From NCBI GenBank assembly GCA_964247055.1, contig OZ176060.1, forward strand, positions 248,001 through 312,000: 64,000 nucleotides of DNA, in the 5' to 3' direction. Under the pieces are notes generated by a model, which was given only the letters and a program-made list of their open reading frames with translations, was not told the origin of the DNA and searched no databases. The DNA is from Paragordius varius. Lineage: Eukaryota; Nematomorpha. Below are positions 34,369 through 45,860 of this stretch, piece after piece (within the stretch, counting starts at the first letter, position 1; each line of letters begins with the position of its first letter). A program made the translations under genes and the position numbers.

Positions 34369-34815
34369 GTTAATCATTTAATTTTATAGTAAAGATGAAT
34401 AACTTTTAAGTAAACTTTTCTAACCATTTTTCTGGCTTTTTTTGTCGTTTAAAATAATTGACTGCTTCTCAAAAATATCAGAATCGCAAAATAAAAAAAA
34501 TTAAATTTTATTAAAAAAATTTTTTTTTTAATGAAACATAATTATCTTTAATAAATTATTTAATATTTCATCAATAAAAACTGATAAAATTGTTAATAAA
34601 TATAGGTTGGTATTTTTAAAATAATAATAGTTATTGAAAATTAACTATTTTTAAATGTATACAGTATTTATATTAATTTTTAAAAATTATAATTGTTAAA
34701 CCATCAAATAATAGAAAAAGTATAAAATGAAACGACAGACGATTTCTTTTTAAACGGTTTTTTAAATTGTCTGCTTTTTATTTATTCGAAAAAATATTCA
34801 AATTAAATTTGGCAA
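34100..34815 (+). repeat. Inverted segmental duplicate, partner of 59330-60030
   Basis: Covers the hAT-like MITE, the spacer TAATAAATATAGGTTGGTAT and TAATTGTTAAACCATCAAAT, and the zinc-finger promoter block, all in the same order as the reverse complement of 59330-60030. Confidence 0.85.
34713..34812 (+). promoter_or_regulatory. Orphan zinc-finger promoter block
   Basis: TATAAAATGAAACGACAGAC, GATTTC, AAACGGTTTTTTAAATTGTC, TGCTTTTTATTTATTCGAAA, TTCAAATTAAATTTGG. The TATA box is intact, but the ATGGGT junction has degraded (GGCAATCATGATCAGG) and no coding exon lies within the next 1.5 kb. Confidence 0.75.
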
Positions 34816-35646
34816 TCATGATCAGGTCAGTGAACATTTATTTTTGGACCATGGTCATTTAGAGGTTGGTGGTATTTTATGAGAGAGAGAGAGAGATTTT
34901 ATTGATTTTTTATATATTTTTTAATATAAATTAAATATTTAAATATGCCTTTTTAACAATATAAAATTGTTAAACATGCATCTTTATGACATTAGCATTA
35001 GGCATATTCATCGATTCAAAAAATAATACAATCAAGCTCTTTGCAAAATATGCAATCATTCCATATATATAAACAATGAAAACATATTTTATAATTGGAT
35101 ATTTCAATGATGAAAGAAAGTGTAAAATAAACTAGGTAAAATTTTATTTGAAATATTCAGTATTCAGCTATGTATTTGAAGATTCAGAAGGCGACAAATA
35201 TGTGACAAAATCTATTCGAAAACAAAATTTTTGATTAAATTTGATTGGAAATATATGTAAAATAAGATATATCAAAAATGTATATAATACAAAGCAAGAA
35301 AATATAATTAATGAAACGCAAGTGTCGTTAGAGCATTATTTTCACAATCCAATATCGCATGATAATTTAAATAAAAAGTAGGTCTGACCGGACTTTTTTT
35401 TGAAAAAGCAGTCAAATGCAAAACCCTAGTTGTCACATATGCTAATTTGAAAGTAAATCTTAGTTTTGTTAAATTCAAAACAAATTTAGGAGTGGTAAAG
35501 ACGTCAAAACTTATGATATGAAGGCCAATATTAGGAAAAAGCGCTATATTTTAATCTACTAAATAAACTCATTGTTTAAACTGTTTAAAATATATATGTT
35601 GGTAACACAATCATTTATATATTTCAAATGTAATTGAATAATTTTA
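34813..35646. other. A+T-rich intergenic DNA
   Basis: Contains a (GA)n run at 34881-34893. No gene recognised. Confidence 0.45.
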
Positions 35647-35879
35647 CAGTAAAAAATCAAATTATAAGGACAAAACTTAATAGAGACAAATATTTTTATA
35701 TAAAAGAAAACGATACATTTCCCAACCTAAATTTATCCTATTACAATTGTATAATACATAAATTAGTTTTCATTTTACAACTTTATTTCTTACTTTATAG
35801 TTTAAATCAATGTTAATATTATGAAGACTAAGAAGATACACAAAGTATGATTGATTGTTTTTTAGTAAAACATATTTGA

Positions 35880-35880
<1 letters not shown>
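35647..35880. mobile_element. Tc1/mariner-type MITE, right end lost
   Basis: CAGTAAAAAATCAAATTATA with AGGACAAAACTT on the left. The right end runs into an (AT)n tract. Confidence 0.6.

Positions 35881-35946
<66 letters not shown>
35881..35946. repeat. (AT)n microsatellite
   Basis: About 65 bp of alternating A and T. Confidence 0.95.
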
Positions 35947-35948
<2 letters not shown>

Positions 35949-36297
35949 TTTACAGTTCAAATTCACCCTTAAACAATTCATATTCATCCTTGAACAATTA
36001 AAATCCACCCTAAAAATAAATTATGTGTTTTCGAACTAATATAACACATTATTAAAATAAAATATATCTTTATAGCATAACTAATAGTTTTTTTCAGTAT
36101 TATGTTAATTTAAAACAAAATTTTATTTTTTAAAAATATATTAAAATATAGGTAATTTTTGATCTTAAAAAACATTTAATTTATTTGAGGGTGAATTCGA
36201 TTTGTTCGCGAGTGAATTGGAATGGTTTAAGGGTGAATTTGAATTGTTTAAGGGTAAATTTGAATTGTTCGAGGGTGAATTTGAATTGTAAATGGTA
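35944..36297. mobile_element. DNA element with TIRs built of tandem ~20-bp units, complete
   Basis: Left: TCATTTACAGTTCAAATTCA then CCCTTAAACAATTC and CCTTGAACAATT units. Right: the mirror image, with GAGGGTGAATTCGATTTG, TTAAGGGTGAATTTGAATTG (twice, varied), GTTCGAGGGTGAATTTG and GTAAATGG. Flanked by TATA on both sides. No reading frame. Relatives at 24.0, 49.7 and 61.7 kb. Confidence 0.85.
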
Positions 36298-36406
36298 TAC
36301 ATACATTTAAGCACGATTATAAGAATATATAATATTTTCATTTTTTTGACTCATGGATATAATATTTTTATTGTTATTTTAGGATTGTGTTTCTATTGCT
36401 TATACA

Positions 36407-36490
36407 GTAAAAAAATTAAAATTATACGGACGAAACGTAATATAAAAATAGTTTTTTAAAATGACAACCACCATACTTTTTAAAGCTTAT
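36407..36490 (+). mobile_element. Tc1/mariner-type MITE, left half only
   Basis: CAGTAAAAAAATTAAAATTA with ACGGACGAAACGT and ACCATACTTTTTAAAGC. The right half is absent. Confidence 0.65.
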
Positions 36491-36667
36491 CCCGATAGAA
36501 ATTCATATATTTAAATGCTCTAAATATACATTGTGTTATCAATTAACATTTCTATTTAATACTAATAAATAGAATTAAAGCTATTTTGTGAAAATTAGTA
36601 GAAATATAATTACGTACTCATATTTGTTATAATTATTACAGATGTAAATATTATTCTTTTCAATTTG

Positions 36668-37245
36668 TAGAATGTTTATCAAAAACTTATTAATTAGGAA
36701 TTTTAATTATTTAACCTGCTCTACGTTATTTGAATATAAGTAGCCGCGGTAATTTGACTGTGCGAAGGTAGCATAATCATTTATTTTTTGATTGGAAAAT
36801 CAGGATGAAAGGTAAAACTACTAATGGAAAAATATTTATAAAAATTGAAATTGTAATACGTGTGAAAATACACGTGTGTATAAAAAGAAGGCAAGACCCT
36901 GGGAGCTCTCCTTGTAAGTTTGTGAGGTTGATTGGGGCAATCAATGCAAAAAATTAAATTTCAATTTGATCCACATAGTTGAGTTGTGTGAGAATAAGAA
37001 AAAGTTACCCCAGGGGTAACAGCGTAATACAGTAACAGTAGGCCACATACTTTACAGTGATTGCGACCTCGATGTTGAATTATTAGATCTACTTTTTGCA
37101 GTAAAAAAGTAAGAAAGTCTGTTCGACTTTTAAAATAATCCATGATTTGAGTTCAGATCGGTGAAAGCCAGATCGGTTCCTATCTTTTATCTATAGTTTT
37201 AAAAGGTAGTACGAAAGGGCCCCTTTTATTTTCATAGTTTAGCAT
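36668..37245 (+). pseudogene. rrnL: Nuclear copy of mitochondrial 16S rRNA (3' part)
   Basis: Contiguous landmarks of animal mitochondrial large-subunit rRNA domains IV-V: TTTAACCTGCTC, AGCCGCGGTAATTTGACTGT, GCGAAGGTAGCATAATCA, AAGACCCTGGGAGCTC, GATTGGGGCAATC, CCCCAGGGGTAACAGCG, GATTGCGACCTCGATGTTG, AAAGTCTGTTCGACTTTT, GATTTGAGTTCAGATCGGTG and GGTAGTACGAAAGGGCC. Roughly the last 580 bases of the gene. It sits among nuclear repeats (MITE half on the left, pogo-like element on the right) with no flanking mitochondrial tRNA or protein gene, so it is read as a nuclear insertion. Base pairing of the core looks well kept, which suggests a fairly recent transfer. Confidence 0.9.
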
Positions 37246-37260
37246 ATTAATGCGTTAAAT

Positions 37261-37690
37261 TTACAGTAAAATATGTAATTATCCGGACGAATTTTTTAAC
37301 TAACAGACATAATTTTTTTATAAGAGACAGAGTGTTAAAATCAAAAGATTATAATTTTTAATTGGCGGACAAATTTTTTTTATACGGACATAAATCCGAA
37401 ATATAATAGGGTGAGAGGAGCTCTTATCTATAACACTGGACAACATTTCTGCCACTCGAGTTTTTTGCATTTTTTGATATTTAGTATCATTCTAACAGTA
37501 AATCTGAAATAAAAATGATAACCCGTTGGAAGAATTTTGTATAATTTGATATTTTTGATTATGCGCCCTCTTTATCAAAATTTTACTAAAAAATGTTTTT
37601 TTTCGAAAATATACAAGTAATGCCCATTTGTAATATATCATTCGAAAAATAATATGTATTACATCGACAATTAATATTGGACACAAAGAG
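37261..37690 (+). mobile_element. Pogo/Tigger-like element end, copy 2
   Basis: TACAGTAAAATATGTAATTA with TCCGGACGAATTTTT and repeated GGACATAA-type units, matching 18467-18827. It extends about 70 bp further, to ACAAACGCGCGAAGCGAGAG, which may be near a subterminal hairpin. It lies 16 bases beyond the mitochondrial insertion. Confidence 0.6.
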
Positions 37691-38554
37691 CGACAAACGC
37701 GCGAAGCGAGAGCATTTTTTTTAATTATTAAATTTTAAAACTAATGGATGAAAATAGCTCAAACTTTGTTTAGATGGTTATGAATGTCCAAAAAAGATAA
37801 CACAAGAAAGTTTTTTTGATTAAAACATTTTTTGTTGCTTTTATGTCACTCAAAACAGCCATTTTTAAGTTTTTTTTTTAAAAATTACCATCTCATCAAT
37901 ATTAATTTATTTTCTTTACAAGGCTGATAATTTCGAAGTTTTAAAAATAAAAACAAAGTCTAAGGTATTTTTGATCTTTTATAGCCATTATGTAATAAAT
38001 TTACAGTTATAACTATGCATTTTAGTATCCACTAGGTAAAATATTTAAGATAATAATAATTTTTATTAAAAGAGCAAACCAAAAGCTTTTTCAAAACATT
38101 TTTTTAAATTAAATTCTAATATAACCCTAATAAATTATATTTAATTAATTTTTATGATTTAATTAGATTGTCTAAAATTTTGGACTTATACAAGGGTTAA
38201 AAATTTTGATCATATAAACCCAAAACTTTTACATCAGATTGTAATTGACTAACTACCATTTGTTTTTGGCGCTCTTTCGAACGATATATAATATATGGCT
38301 CTATATCTAAATTGTTAATTTGAATTTATTAGTTATTTTATTTTTTATTATTGTTTAAACAATTATATTTCAAATCAAAATCGAAATTATTAAGGTTTCA
38401 TTATGATATAGACCTTGTTAAATATAATTCGGTTTTTAGCGCTTTTATATGTAATGTTTTCTTATTAATGTAATTTTTGGCTAAAAACTATAAATATAAT
38501 GAATGATACATAAATTTATACCATAATAAAAAATCCGTTTAATTTATTTTAGTT
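37691..38554. other. A+T-rich intergenic DNA
   Basis: No gene recognised. Confidence 0.4.
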
Positions 38555-38740
38555 ATTGCAGTCATGATATTATACGGACAAATCGTAACAAGAAAAATAT
38601 TTTTTTCTAAAATATAACCATACTTTTTTAATCATGTATATTTAAAATATACATGATTGTTTTAAACTGCAAAGTATAGAAACGATATGTATATCGGTAA
38701 AACAACAATTATATATTTTACAATTGTTTATATATAGTTT
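38555..38740. mobile_element. Tc1/mariner-type MITE, partial
   Basis: TATTATACGGACAAATCGTA and AACCATACTTTTTTAATC on the left, then a local palindrome ATCATGTATATTT-AAATATACATGAT. The right end is unclear. Confidence 0.6.
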
Positions 38741-39239
38741 ATATGAGATAAGTTAATGATTAATAAGTATTGTATTTTGAAAAAAAATTCTTCATTTATA
38801 TTTTTGCATTTTGACCGTCAAATTTTAAACCTTTACAGATCTACATATTGTAATTTGAAAGGGCTTTTTGTAAAAATTGATACACAAAAATTTGGTTTAC
38901 TAAAATGGAAAATGTTAATAAAATTTATTTTTAAATACTAACTAAGAAGAACACGACTGAAAACTCCCCTCTGTCTCTATAACACCGAACAATTATTTTT
39001 CATTGAATAAATTCTGATATTTTTGGATTACCATATATGTAGACTTTATTTTGGCTGCAACAAATTTTATTATAATTATTTCATTTGGAATATTATTACA
39101 CTTGAAAGATTCTATTACATAAATTGCAAAGTATGATAAAGAGATGTATATTAGACTCCAATTATTAATTTTACAATTGTAATTAAATAGTTTATAAAAA
39201 AATTAAATAATAAAAGAATGATTTTGGAAAATATATAAT
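38741..39239. other. A+T-rich intergenic DNA
   Basis: A short ACACCGAACAATT stretch at about 38983 resembles the pogo-like interior. No gene. Confidence 0.4.
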
Positions 39240-39690
39240 TATCTCTAATTTTAACGTTTTTTCCCTATAATTTACTGTAAATAGATGGCTTATTTAATGA
39301 AAATATAAAATAATTTATTCATTAATTGATTAGTAAATATTAATGGTGTTTATTGTTAAGCGCAAAATATATTTTAAATAAAAATAGAGATTATTCAAAT
39401 TTAAATATTGTATAAATTGTTTTATATAATTGGGTTCTAACGTTTGCTTTTTGTACACTTGTTTTTCCCTCTCTTGAAAAATTTTTGCTTAAAAAATCAA
39501 CAAAATGATTAAATAATTTTAAATCAATTCATTTTTTACAACTATTATGCCTTTTGCTTTTATACGAAGCTAATAATATTTAAATATTTTTTATAAAATA
39601 AATAAGCCAAAACTTATCATGGAATGTGTTTTTTTGCTATTTTATTAAAAAATTTTCAGCAAAACCTATTGTTAATATCATTTATGCTTA
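39240..39690 (+). repeat. Inverted repeat partner of 60560-61030
   Basis: Shares TTTACTGTAAATAGATGGCT, AATTGGGTTCTAACGTTTGC, TTTGTACACTTG, CTCTCTTGAAAAATTTTTGC and ATGGAATG with the reverse complement of 60560-61030. Contains AGATGGC at 39283. Confidence 0.85.
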
Positions 39691-39784
39691 TATTGGAAAA
39701 ATATTTAATTTGTTTTATATTTTCTATTTTATAGGTTATATTCTCTTAATAAATTAATTATTTATTTTACAAATTTATTGTTTT

Positions 39785-39940
39785 CTACTCCGTTACTTTA
39801 TGGCCAATTGCCCAAATGTTAGGCCAACAATGAAGTGGGTACTGAGTATATTAAAAGTTTATAACATATACTTTATAATTTAATCGGCGTGCCACGTTTT
39901 TTTTAATGTTGTTAGCTTAAATTTAGTCGATCTAAGTTCT
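39785..39940 (+). repeat. Conserved GCGTGGC block
   Basis: TTACTTTATGGCCAATTGCC, GTACTGAGTATATTAAAAGT, AATTTAATCGGCGTGCCACG and TTAGCTTAAATTTAG. It lies tail to tail with the next copy at 40370-40560. Confidence 0.6.
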
Positions 39941-40369
39941 TATCCTAAATAATTGATCATTATGCCTTACCAATTTACATATCTGTTTTTTAGAGCAATT
40001 TCACACACAGAGAAAGTTATATTAAAAAATAGGTTTAAAAAAATATAGCGGACTTAAAAAATATATCTCTTTACGCTTTGACGTTTTGCCCTTATGGTGT
40101 AAATTTTATATGAGATTATTATAGGTTGGATTATATCTGGATATATGTCATTTCTATTTCTCATTTATTGTTTCTTTTTGTTTATATGTAATAAACCTTT
40201 AGTAATATTATTAATTTTATAATAGTAATTTAGTTAAATTTTTAATTTTGGTGCTATCTTATCTAAAAAAACAACCTTTCTCCCCAAAAAAATTAAATTT
40301 CTTAGAATTTCTATGCAAATATTTTATAGTTTTACTTTGTTAGTGCTTAAAGGTTTTTATAAAAAAGGT

Positions 40370-40560
40370 TAAAACGTAATCGGCTGAAAGGTTTAACCTG
40401 ATAATAATTTACATTGAAAAAGCGTGGCAGGCCTATTAAAACCGTAAAGCCTATTTGTTATTTAGATAGAAAACTTACAGCATATACATTATACCTACTT
40501 TGTTTTTGTGTTTTTGGCCAATTGGCAATACAGTAACATGTGAATAAAAAACAGCAAACG
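40370..40560 (-). repeat. Conserved GCGTGGC block downstream of the 41-kb gene
   Basis: GGTTTAACCTGATAATAATT, AAAAAGCGTGGCAGGCC, ATTAAAACCGTAAAGCC, GATAGAAAACTTACAGC, TTTTTGGCCAATTGGCAATA. Confidence 0.65.
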
Positions 40561-40683
40561 GTGTGAAATATATATTTTTCTTATATCACAACATTAATTT
40601 TGTTTATCAATTTATGGACAAGATTAATTTTATATTCTACACTACTGTATTGCTAATTAACCATCAATAAAGTGACTACAGTA

Positions 40684-40934
40684 CAGTAAAAATCGAAACT
40701 ATACGTACCAAATGTAAATTATATAGTGAATTTTTCAAACAACCATACATATTAAAATTTAATTTTTTATACAAAAACTAATGAATTTGAATTGTAAACA
40801 TAATTGTTTCTACTTAATTTTGCAATCTGAAACAATCAGTCGGATTAAGAAAATCAAGATGTAAAAGTTTTGGTTATCTAGAAAATAATTTTGTCTTTAT
40901 ATATTTGCGTACTCGTATAATTTCAATTTTTATG
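40684..40934. mobile_element. Tc1/mariner-type MITE downstream of the 41-kb gene
   Basis: CAGTAAAAATCGAAACTATA with ACGTACCAAATGT on the left, CTCGTATAATTTCAATTTTT on the right. Equivalent in position to those behind the other zinc-finger copies. Confidence 0.8.
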
Positions 40935-41126
40935 CAATTTATTTATTATCTACATAAGAAAATTCTAGAAAAGACCGGTCAAATAGCATGCCAAATATTT
41001 TATAAACGATGCTTTTCAAAACGTCTTATAAAATAATATGAATCTCAATATCTGTTATTTTCGAAATGGATATTTAAATTATATTTAATGCTACATTTAA
41101 TCTATTATATATGTTGAATTAAATGC

Positions 41127-42930
41127 TCAATTATGTACATTTTTAATATGCCTGGCAAGACTGATTTTTTTGGTATATACCTTAAGACAAATCGGCCATT
41201 TATGTTTAATATTCTCATGAATAGCATGAATGTGTGTTGCAAGATGGCATTTTTTAGGGATTTTTTTTGCAAATCAGTCATTTATGTTTAATTTTCTCAT
41301 GAACCGACTTAATGTGCCTCCAAGATTGCTTTTGCTAAAAAACATTTTTGAACAAATTTTGCACAAATATTTAATTTGTTCATGAACAGAACGAATATGT
41401 TTGGACAGACCGTTTTTAAACATATATATCTTATTACATTGAATACATCGATAATTAGTATCCAATTTTTGAAGAGTTCAAAGACAGAATAGGTTTTGTA
41501 TTATTGTTATCATTAAATAAATTGTTAATATCATTCAAGCTTATGCCATTGGAATCAACATTTGAAGATACCGAGCTTTTATCTTTTACATTTTTTGGTG
41601 GTTTTTTTAGAGAAAGATCTAAAGGTTCTGTCTGTTCTCCTACCAAATCAATTATTATGGTATCTTTGATGGTTTCGGTATTTTCATCATTTAAGTTATT
41701 ATTTTGTTGAGTATTTTCGCTTTTATTTTCCCTTAAATAACAAAGGTTATAGAAAGAAGCGTTCAAAATTCTCCGTAAATCATCGTTTGTGAAATCTTCA
41801 TTTTCCAATAAATCAAAAAAAGATGCCGGTTTAGATGGATCATCAATATACGTTTCTTGTTGATTTTTGAGTTCTACTTTATAAAGTTTAGTATCGAGAT
41901 CACACCAGAGTTTGTACGAATCGCCAAAATCTAAAAAAATTTTCAGAAATCAAGTTATCAATGAAGAAACAAAAAATCCTAACAACACAAGAAAGGAATC
42001 TAAAATCTAAAACAGGTTATTACTATAAAATGATGATGCATACATAAATCATAGAGTAATGGTTGAAAATACACAGACAAAAAACATAAAGAAATCATAG
42101 TTTATAAACTAAAACTTTTCAACATATAATATTATGTGTGATATCTTAAATTCATTATATTATCAATTACATCTCTAACCCTATTTTATAAATCATGAGT
42201 GTTATAATATAAAGTATGGCTGTCAAAAATATATTTAGTTTTTTCCCTTATATCTGTACGTTTTTGGATTTTACCGGTATTAGATTTAGTTTCAAATTTT
42301 GACTATTTAAAATAAAGATTATCTAATATTAATAAAAGAGTTGCAGAAATTCGCGGATTGGTAATAAATTTATTTTTATCAAGACAACTAACCCCACAAA
42401 TGACACAAAACTATTATATGGAAAATTAATTAAAAGTTTAAAAATTAAACAATTTAAAATTTTTCTCAAAAAAGGCGGTGTTGTTTTAAAATTATTTTTA
42501 TTATTATTATTATACCAAATTTAATATTTTTACCAATCATTTTAATAAAAACGTCTATTAATTTTAATATTAGGTAACTTAATGTTTTATGATGAGTATT
42601 TGTTAAAACATTAAATTATATTAGGAATTTTATACATATATTTTTTGAAACCAGAAATAATTATTGATAAATAGAATCATATAATAAAATAATTAATAAA
42701 AAATTTACAAATCTAAATATAATTTAAAATACTATCAACTATAAATGATATAATAGGTTCTATTTTAATATTTTAAAACAAAATTAATACTAAATTAAAT
42801 CATAAAAAATATTTAAATTTTTTTAAAACAAATTATTTTGACATTTTATTACAAAAAATATATATTTAAATAAAATATGATATGATAAATAAATTTTAAT
42901 TAAAGTATTTGATAATATATGAATACCCAT
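41127..42930 (-). pseudogene. C2H2 zinc-finger gene, disrupted, four fingers
   Basis: ATG at 42930-42928 plus G at 42927, GT donor at 42926-42925, intron 41931-42926 (1.0 kb) ending TTTTTTTAG, and exon 2 from 41930. The N-terminus reads FGDSYKLWCDLD (one residue shorter than in the 57-kb copy), then the conserved LLENEDFTNDDLRRILNASF segment and an intact TEPLDLSLKK corepressor-type motif. The frame changes near 41460. Finger 1 (YRCIQCNKIYMFKNGLSKHI) is intact in the second frame and finger 2 begins CKIC. Finger 3 has its first Cys codon changed to a stop (AAATGACTGATTTGC). Finger 4 has Cys changed to Trp. The natural stop position is 41127-41129. It is clearly a pseudogene, younger than the one at 13 kb. 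Confidence 0.85.
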
Positions 42931-43024
42931 TTTTCAAATAAATTTGAATATTTTTTCGAATAAACAAAAAGCAGACAATTTAAAAAACTGTTGGTATAAT
43001 CGTCTGTTGTTTCATTTCATAATA
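42931..43024 (-). promoter_or_regulatory. Promoter block and 5' UTR of the 41-kb zinc-finger gene
   Basis: Minus strand TATTATGAAATGAAACAACA, GACGATTATACCAACAGTTT, AATTGTCTGCTTTTTGTTTA, TTCGAAAAAATATTC, TTTATTTGAAAAATGG. The TATA element is weaker here than at 30.4 or 34.7 kb. Confidence 0.65.
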
Positions 43025-43817
43025 TTTAAATTATTTTCAATAATTTTTGGGTTTAACACATTTTAAATAAAATAATTTTTTAATATTTTAAATTATATAT
43101 ATAATCTTAATTTACCTTAGAAGTATATTAAATATTTTAAATAATTACGATTTTATTTATTAATAATTTAAATAATATATTTAACTAAAATATATTATAT
43201 ATTAATTTTGATTTACTTTTAACCTGCACTTACTAAATAATAATACTTTTTTCAATTACCAAACTTTATTTATTTATATTAATGACGGGGGTTGATTATG
43301 TTATGTGATTTAGATTATTTTTTATAATTATCATATAAAATATAAAATTTATTTTGATAACATAGTATTTAATGCAAATATTTCTGATGATATTTTTTAT
43401 TTATTAGAGAAAACAATCTGTCAATCCTTTTATAACATGAATATTCTAAAAAAAATATTAAGAAGATAGCATGAAAGATAGTAAAAATATTTTAATCGGG
43501 ATATCTTTATTTTGCGATTTTCCGCTAAGTAAAAGTTTGGCATGTAAATGAATTTATATTTTATAAAAGACAGCGCCATTTTTAATGTTAAATGCCCATT
43601 TTAATAAATCTATCTCTTCTAAAGAATAAACTGTACTTTTATTGCTATAATTAAATATAAAATTATTAAGTGGTTGACAAATATGATTGTGATTCTATCA
43701 TTACATAATAAATAGTTTTGTTTAATTTACATTCAAAGATAGATAATATCGTCCACATTTATTTTCCATATCTTATAAATGAATACAATTATATTTTCTG
43801 TAGAAAAATATTTTTAA

Positions 43818-44700
43818 CTAGCTGGCCCTGTCACGCATCGTGTGGCATAGTCTCTTCAATAATTATCTTAATAATTTGAATAAATAGTGGTAAGGGACAT
43901 AAAAATTATAGAAAATATATTGAATCAAAAGAATGTCCTAAATTATTATTCTTTCATGGGTTTTTGCATAGGCTCAAATATTGACTCTAAAATGACCATG
44001 TCCCTTATTAAAGTTAGTATTCAACTATTATTGGAATTATTTCAAGATTTTCGTTGTTCACACAGTTGGGATTAAGGGATGTAAAAAGTAAATCCTTTGT
44101 GGTCCCTTTTTAAAGGAAAGAAGATATTATACAAATTCCCCAGAAATGTTTAAATTAAACTCGTATGGCCTCTTAAGTTTTTTAACAATTAGCTCCAAAA
44201 CTACACCATTTCTATATGGTGTCTCGGTTTTAAACCGGTAGCTCTACCCATAGAACTAGATGGAAAAAGCGCTGAGTTAAATCTTTGCTTTATAGGGCAA
44301 ATATTTGGACATTTTTGATACCATCATCTCATGGATTATTTAAAAATACCTCAACACTAAATAATCGTTTTATGATAGCCTATTTTTAGGGCACAAAGGC
44401 CTCCACGGCTAATAAATAAGAGTTTAATTTTTACCTAGTTACGGATAATATTGTAAGCTTTTATGAGCTCATATGGCTTCATAAATTTTCTGTAAATTTG
44501 ATCCAAAACAACACGATTGCTATATAGTGGCGCAGTTTTGGAGGGCAGCTTCTTACCCAGGGGCAAGAAAAGGGCGTTGGGGAAAATTTTTACGGAATAT
44601 CTTGATTTATAGGTTTTTTGAAAATTGGCTCCAAAGGCATGCTGTACCGATATGGTGACCGACGCGCGTAGCCACAAATCAGGGGTGAAACAAATAGCGC
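43818..44700 (-). mobile_element. Helitron-like element, second copy
   Basis: Minus-strand 3' end CACACGATGCGTGACAGGGCCAG without the last bases, then CTAG and T at 43821-43817. The terminal hairpin stem has diverged (CACACGATGCGTG). The body modules match the first copy and include one extra CACTATATAGCAATCGTG unit. Confidence 0.7.
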
Positions 44701-45649
44701 TAAAGTCCTGGGTGGGTGGGTGGGGGGTTTTTAATTAAAATTTTGGTGATTTTAAAGATATATTTTTTTATAGGCAAAAATTTATCTAGGTGACTTTAAG
44801 AGCATTGTAGGAGACGGTGTTAATTTATAATTGATAATTATAAATATATATTACCTTCACAAAAGTTGGAAAAATGCCTATTAAATCCTTATAAAGAAAA
44901 AATATTAAATCAATTATTAGTAAGTGAAGTTTATGCCAAGGGCTTCCATAATGAATGTAACAAATATTAAAATATGCCATCTAATTAATGTAATAATTAT
45001 ATTTTTTAAAAAAATGCTAAATGGTTTTCTGTTAATTTGTTTGTTACTTAACAATCAAATATTCAAATATGTATCAATTGACAATTGTGATATGCTTATT
45101 AAAATGACCTAAGAATACATTATTGGCTGTATATAAATATGTTTAAATAATTACAAATTTATATTTAAGTATTTACAGCAAGATTGGGCAGTACTGTTAA
45201 TTCTCAAATTGACTTTGACTAAATTACCTTCTTATTAAATTAAAAACTTTTATATTTTCTATTTCAAATCTGGCTTTTTGTCTAAACATATTTTATAATA
45301 ATATTATTAGGGATATTTATTATACTCAAAAATAGTATAATATAAACTCTAAAATTATTAGAATTTGATTTTTAAAAAATGATAGAAATATATTATAAAA
45401 TTAAAATGTAAGCCATCCAAACATCATGCTACGATTCATTTTTACACATCTTGAAAATTAAATTTATATTAATAAAAACTAAGTTTATATTCGCGTATAA
45501 AAAGCATTCTTGAAAGTTCGCTTAGAAATAAATTAGTTTTAAAATTAGCTAATATCGTAAAATAAACATTTTATTATAAAAAAGGCTAATTTATTCTAAT
45601 CATATTCAAATATTGCACCAATCAACTTCATTTATTGAATTAATAGTTT
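44701..45649. other. A+T-rich intergenic DNA
   Basis: Contains a short G-rich run (GGGTGGGTGGGTGGGGGG at about 44711) and a GCCATCT site at 44976-44982. No gene. Confidence 0.45.
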
Positions 45650-45860
45650 AAAGAAGTGGATTCCAACACAAATCGCTTTGCGGGCCGCATTTTTAGCTTA
45701 AAAATAGGACGTTAGGAATATATATGCGAGCATTCATAATTAATTTATATGATTTTTGAACATAAGATCATAAAAAGAAATCGGAAGGCAACAATATATC
45801 TTGTTATTTAAAAAATATTTTTTAGGAATCATTAATTTTTAGATTTTATGAGAATGTTTT
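45650..45860 (+). mobile_element. hAT-like MITE
   Basis: GGATTCCAACACAAATCGC, TTTGCGGGCCGCATTTTTAG, AATATATATGCGAGCATTCA, parallel to 34.1 kb. The right end is unclear. Confidence 0.55.

Larger units (their letters stand above)
42925..44700 (-). repeat. Inverted segmental duplicate, right copy
   Basis: Reverse-complement partner of 24440-26098. Here the promoter block still drives a recognisable gene and has no CACTA insertion. Confidence 0.9.

Noticed and set aside
35881-35946. CRISPR or other spaced array among the tandem repeats
   Set aside because: The repeats are simple (AT)n, (ATT)n or TIR units without regular spacers, and the genome is eukaryotic.
36741-37245. Window could be mitochondrial because of the 16S segment
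   Set aside because: Only one partial rRNA, no other mitochondrial genes, and nuclear introns and transposons on both sides.
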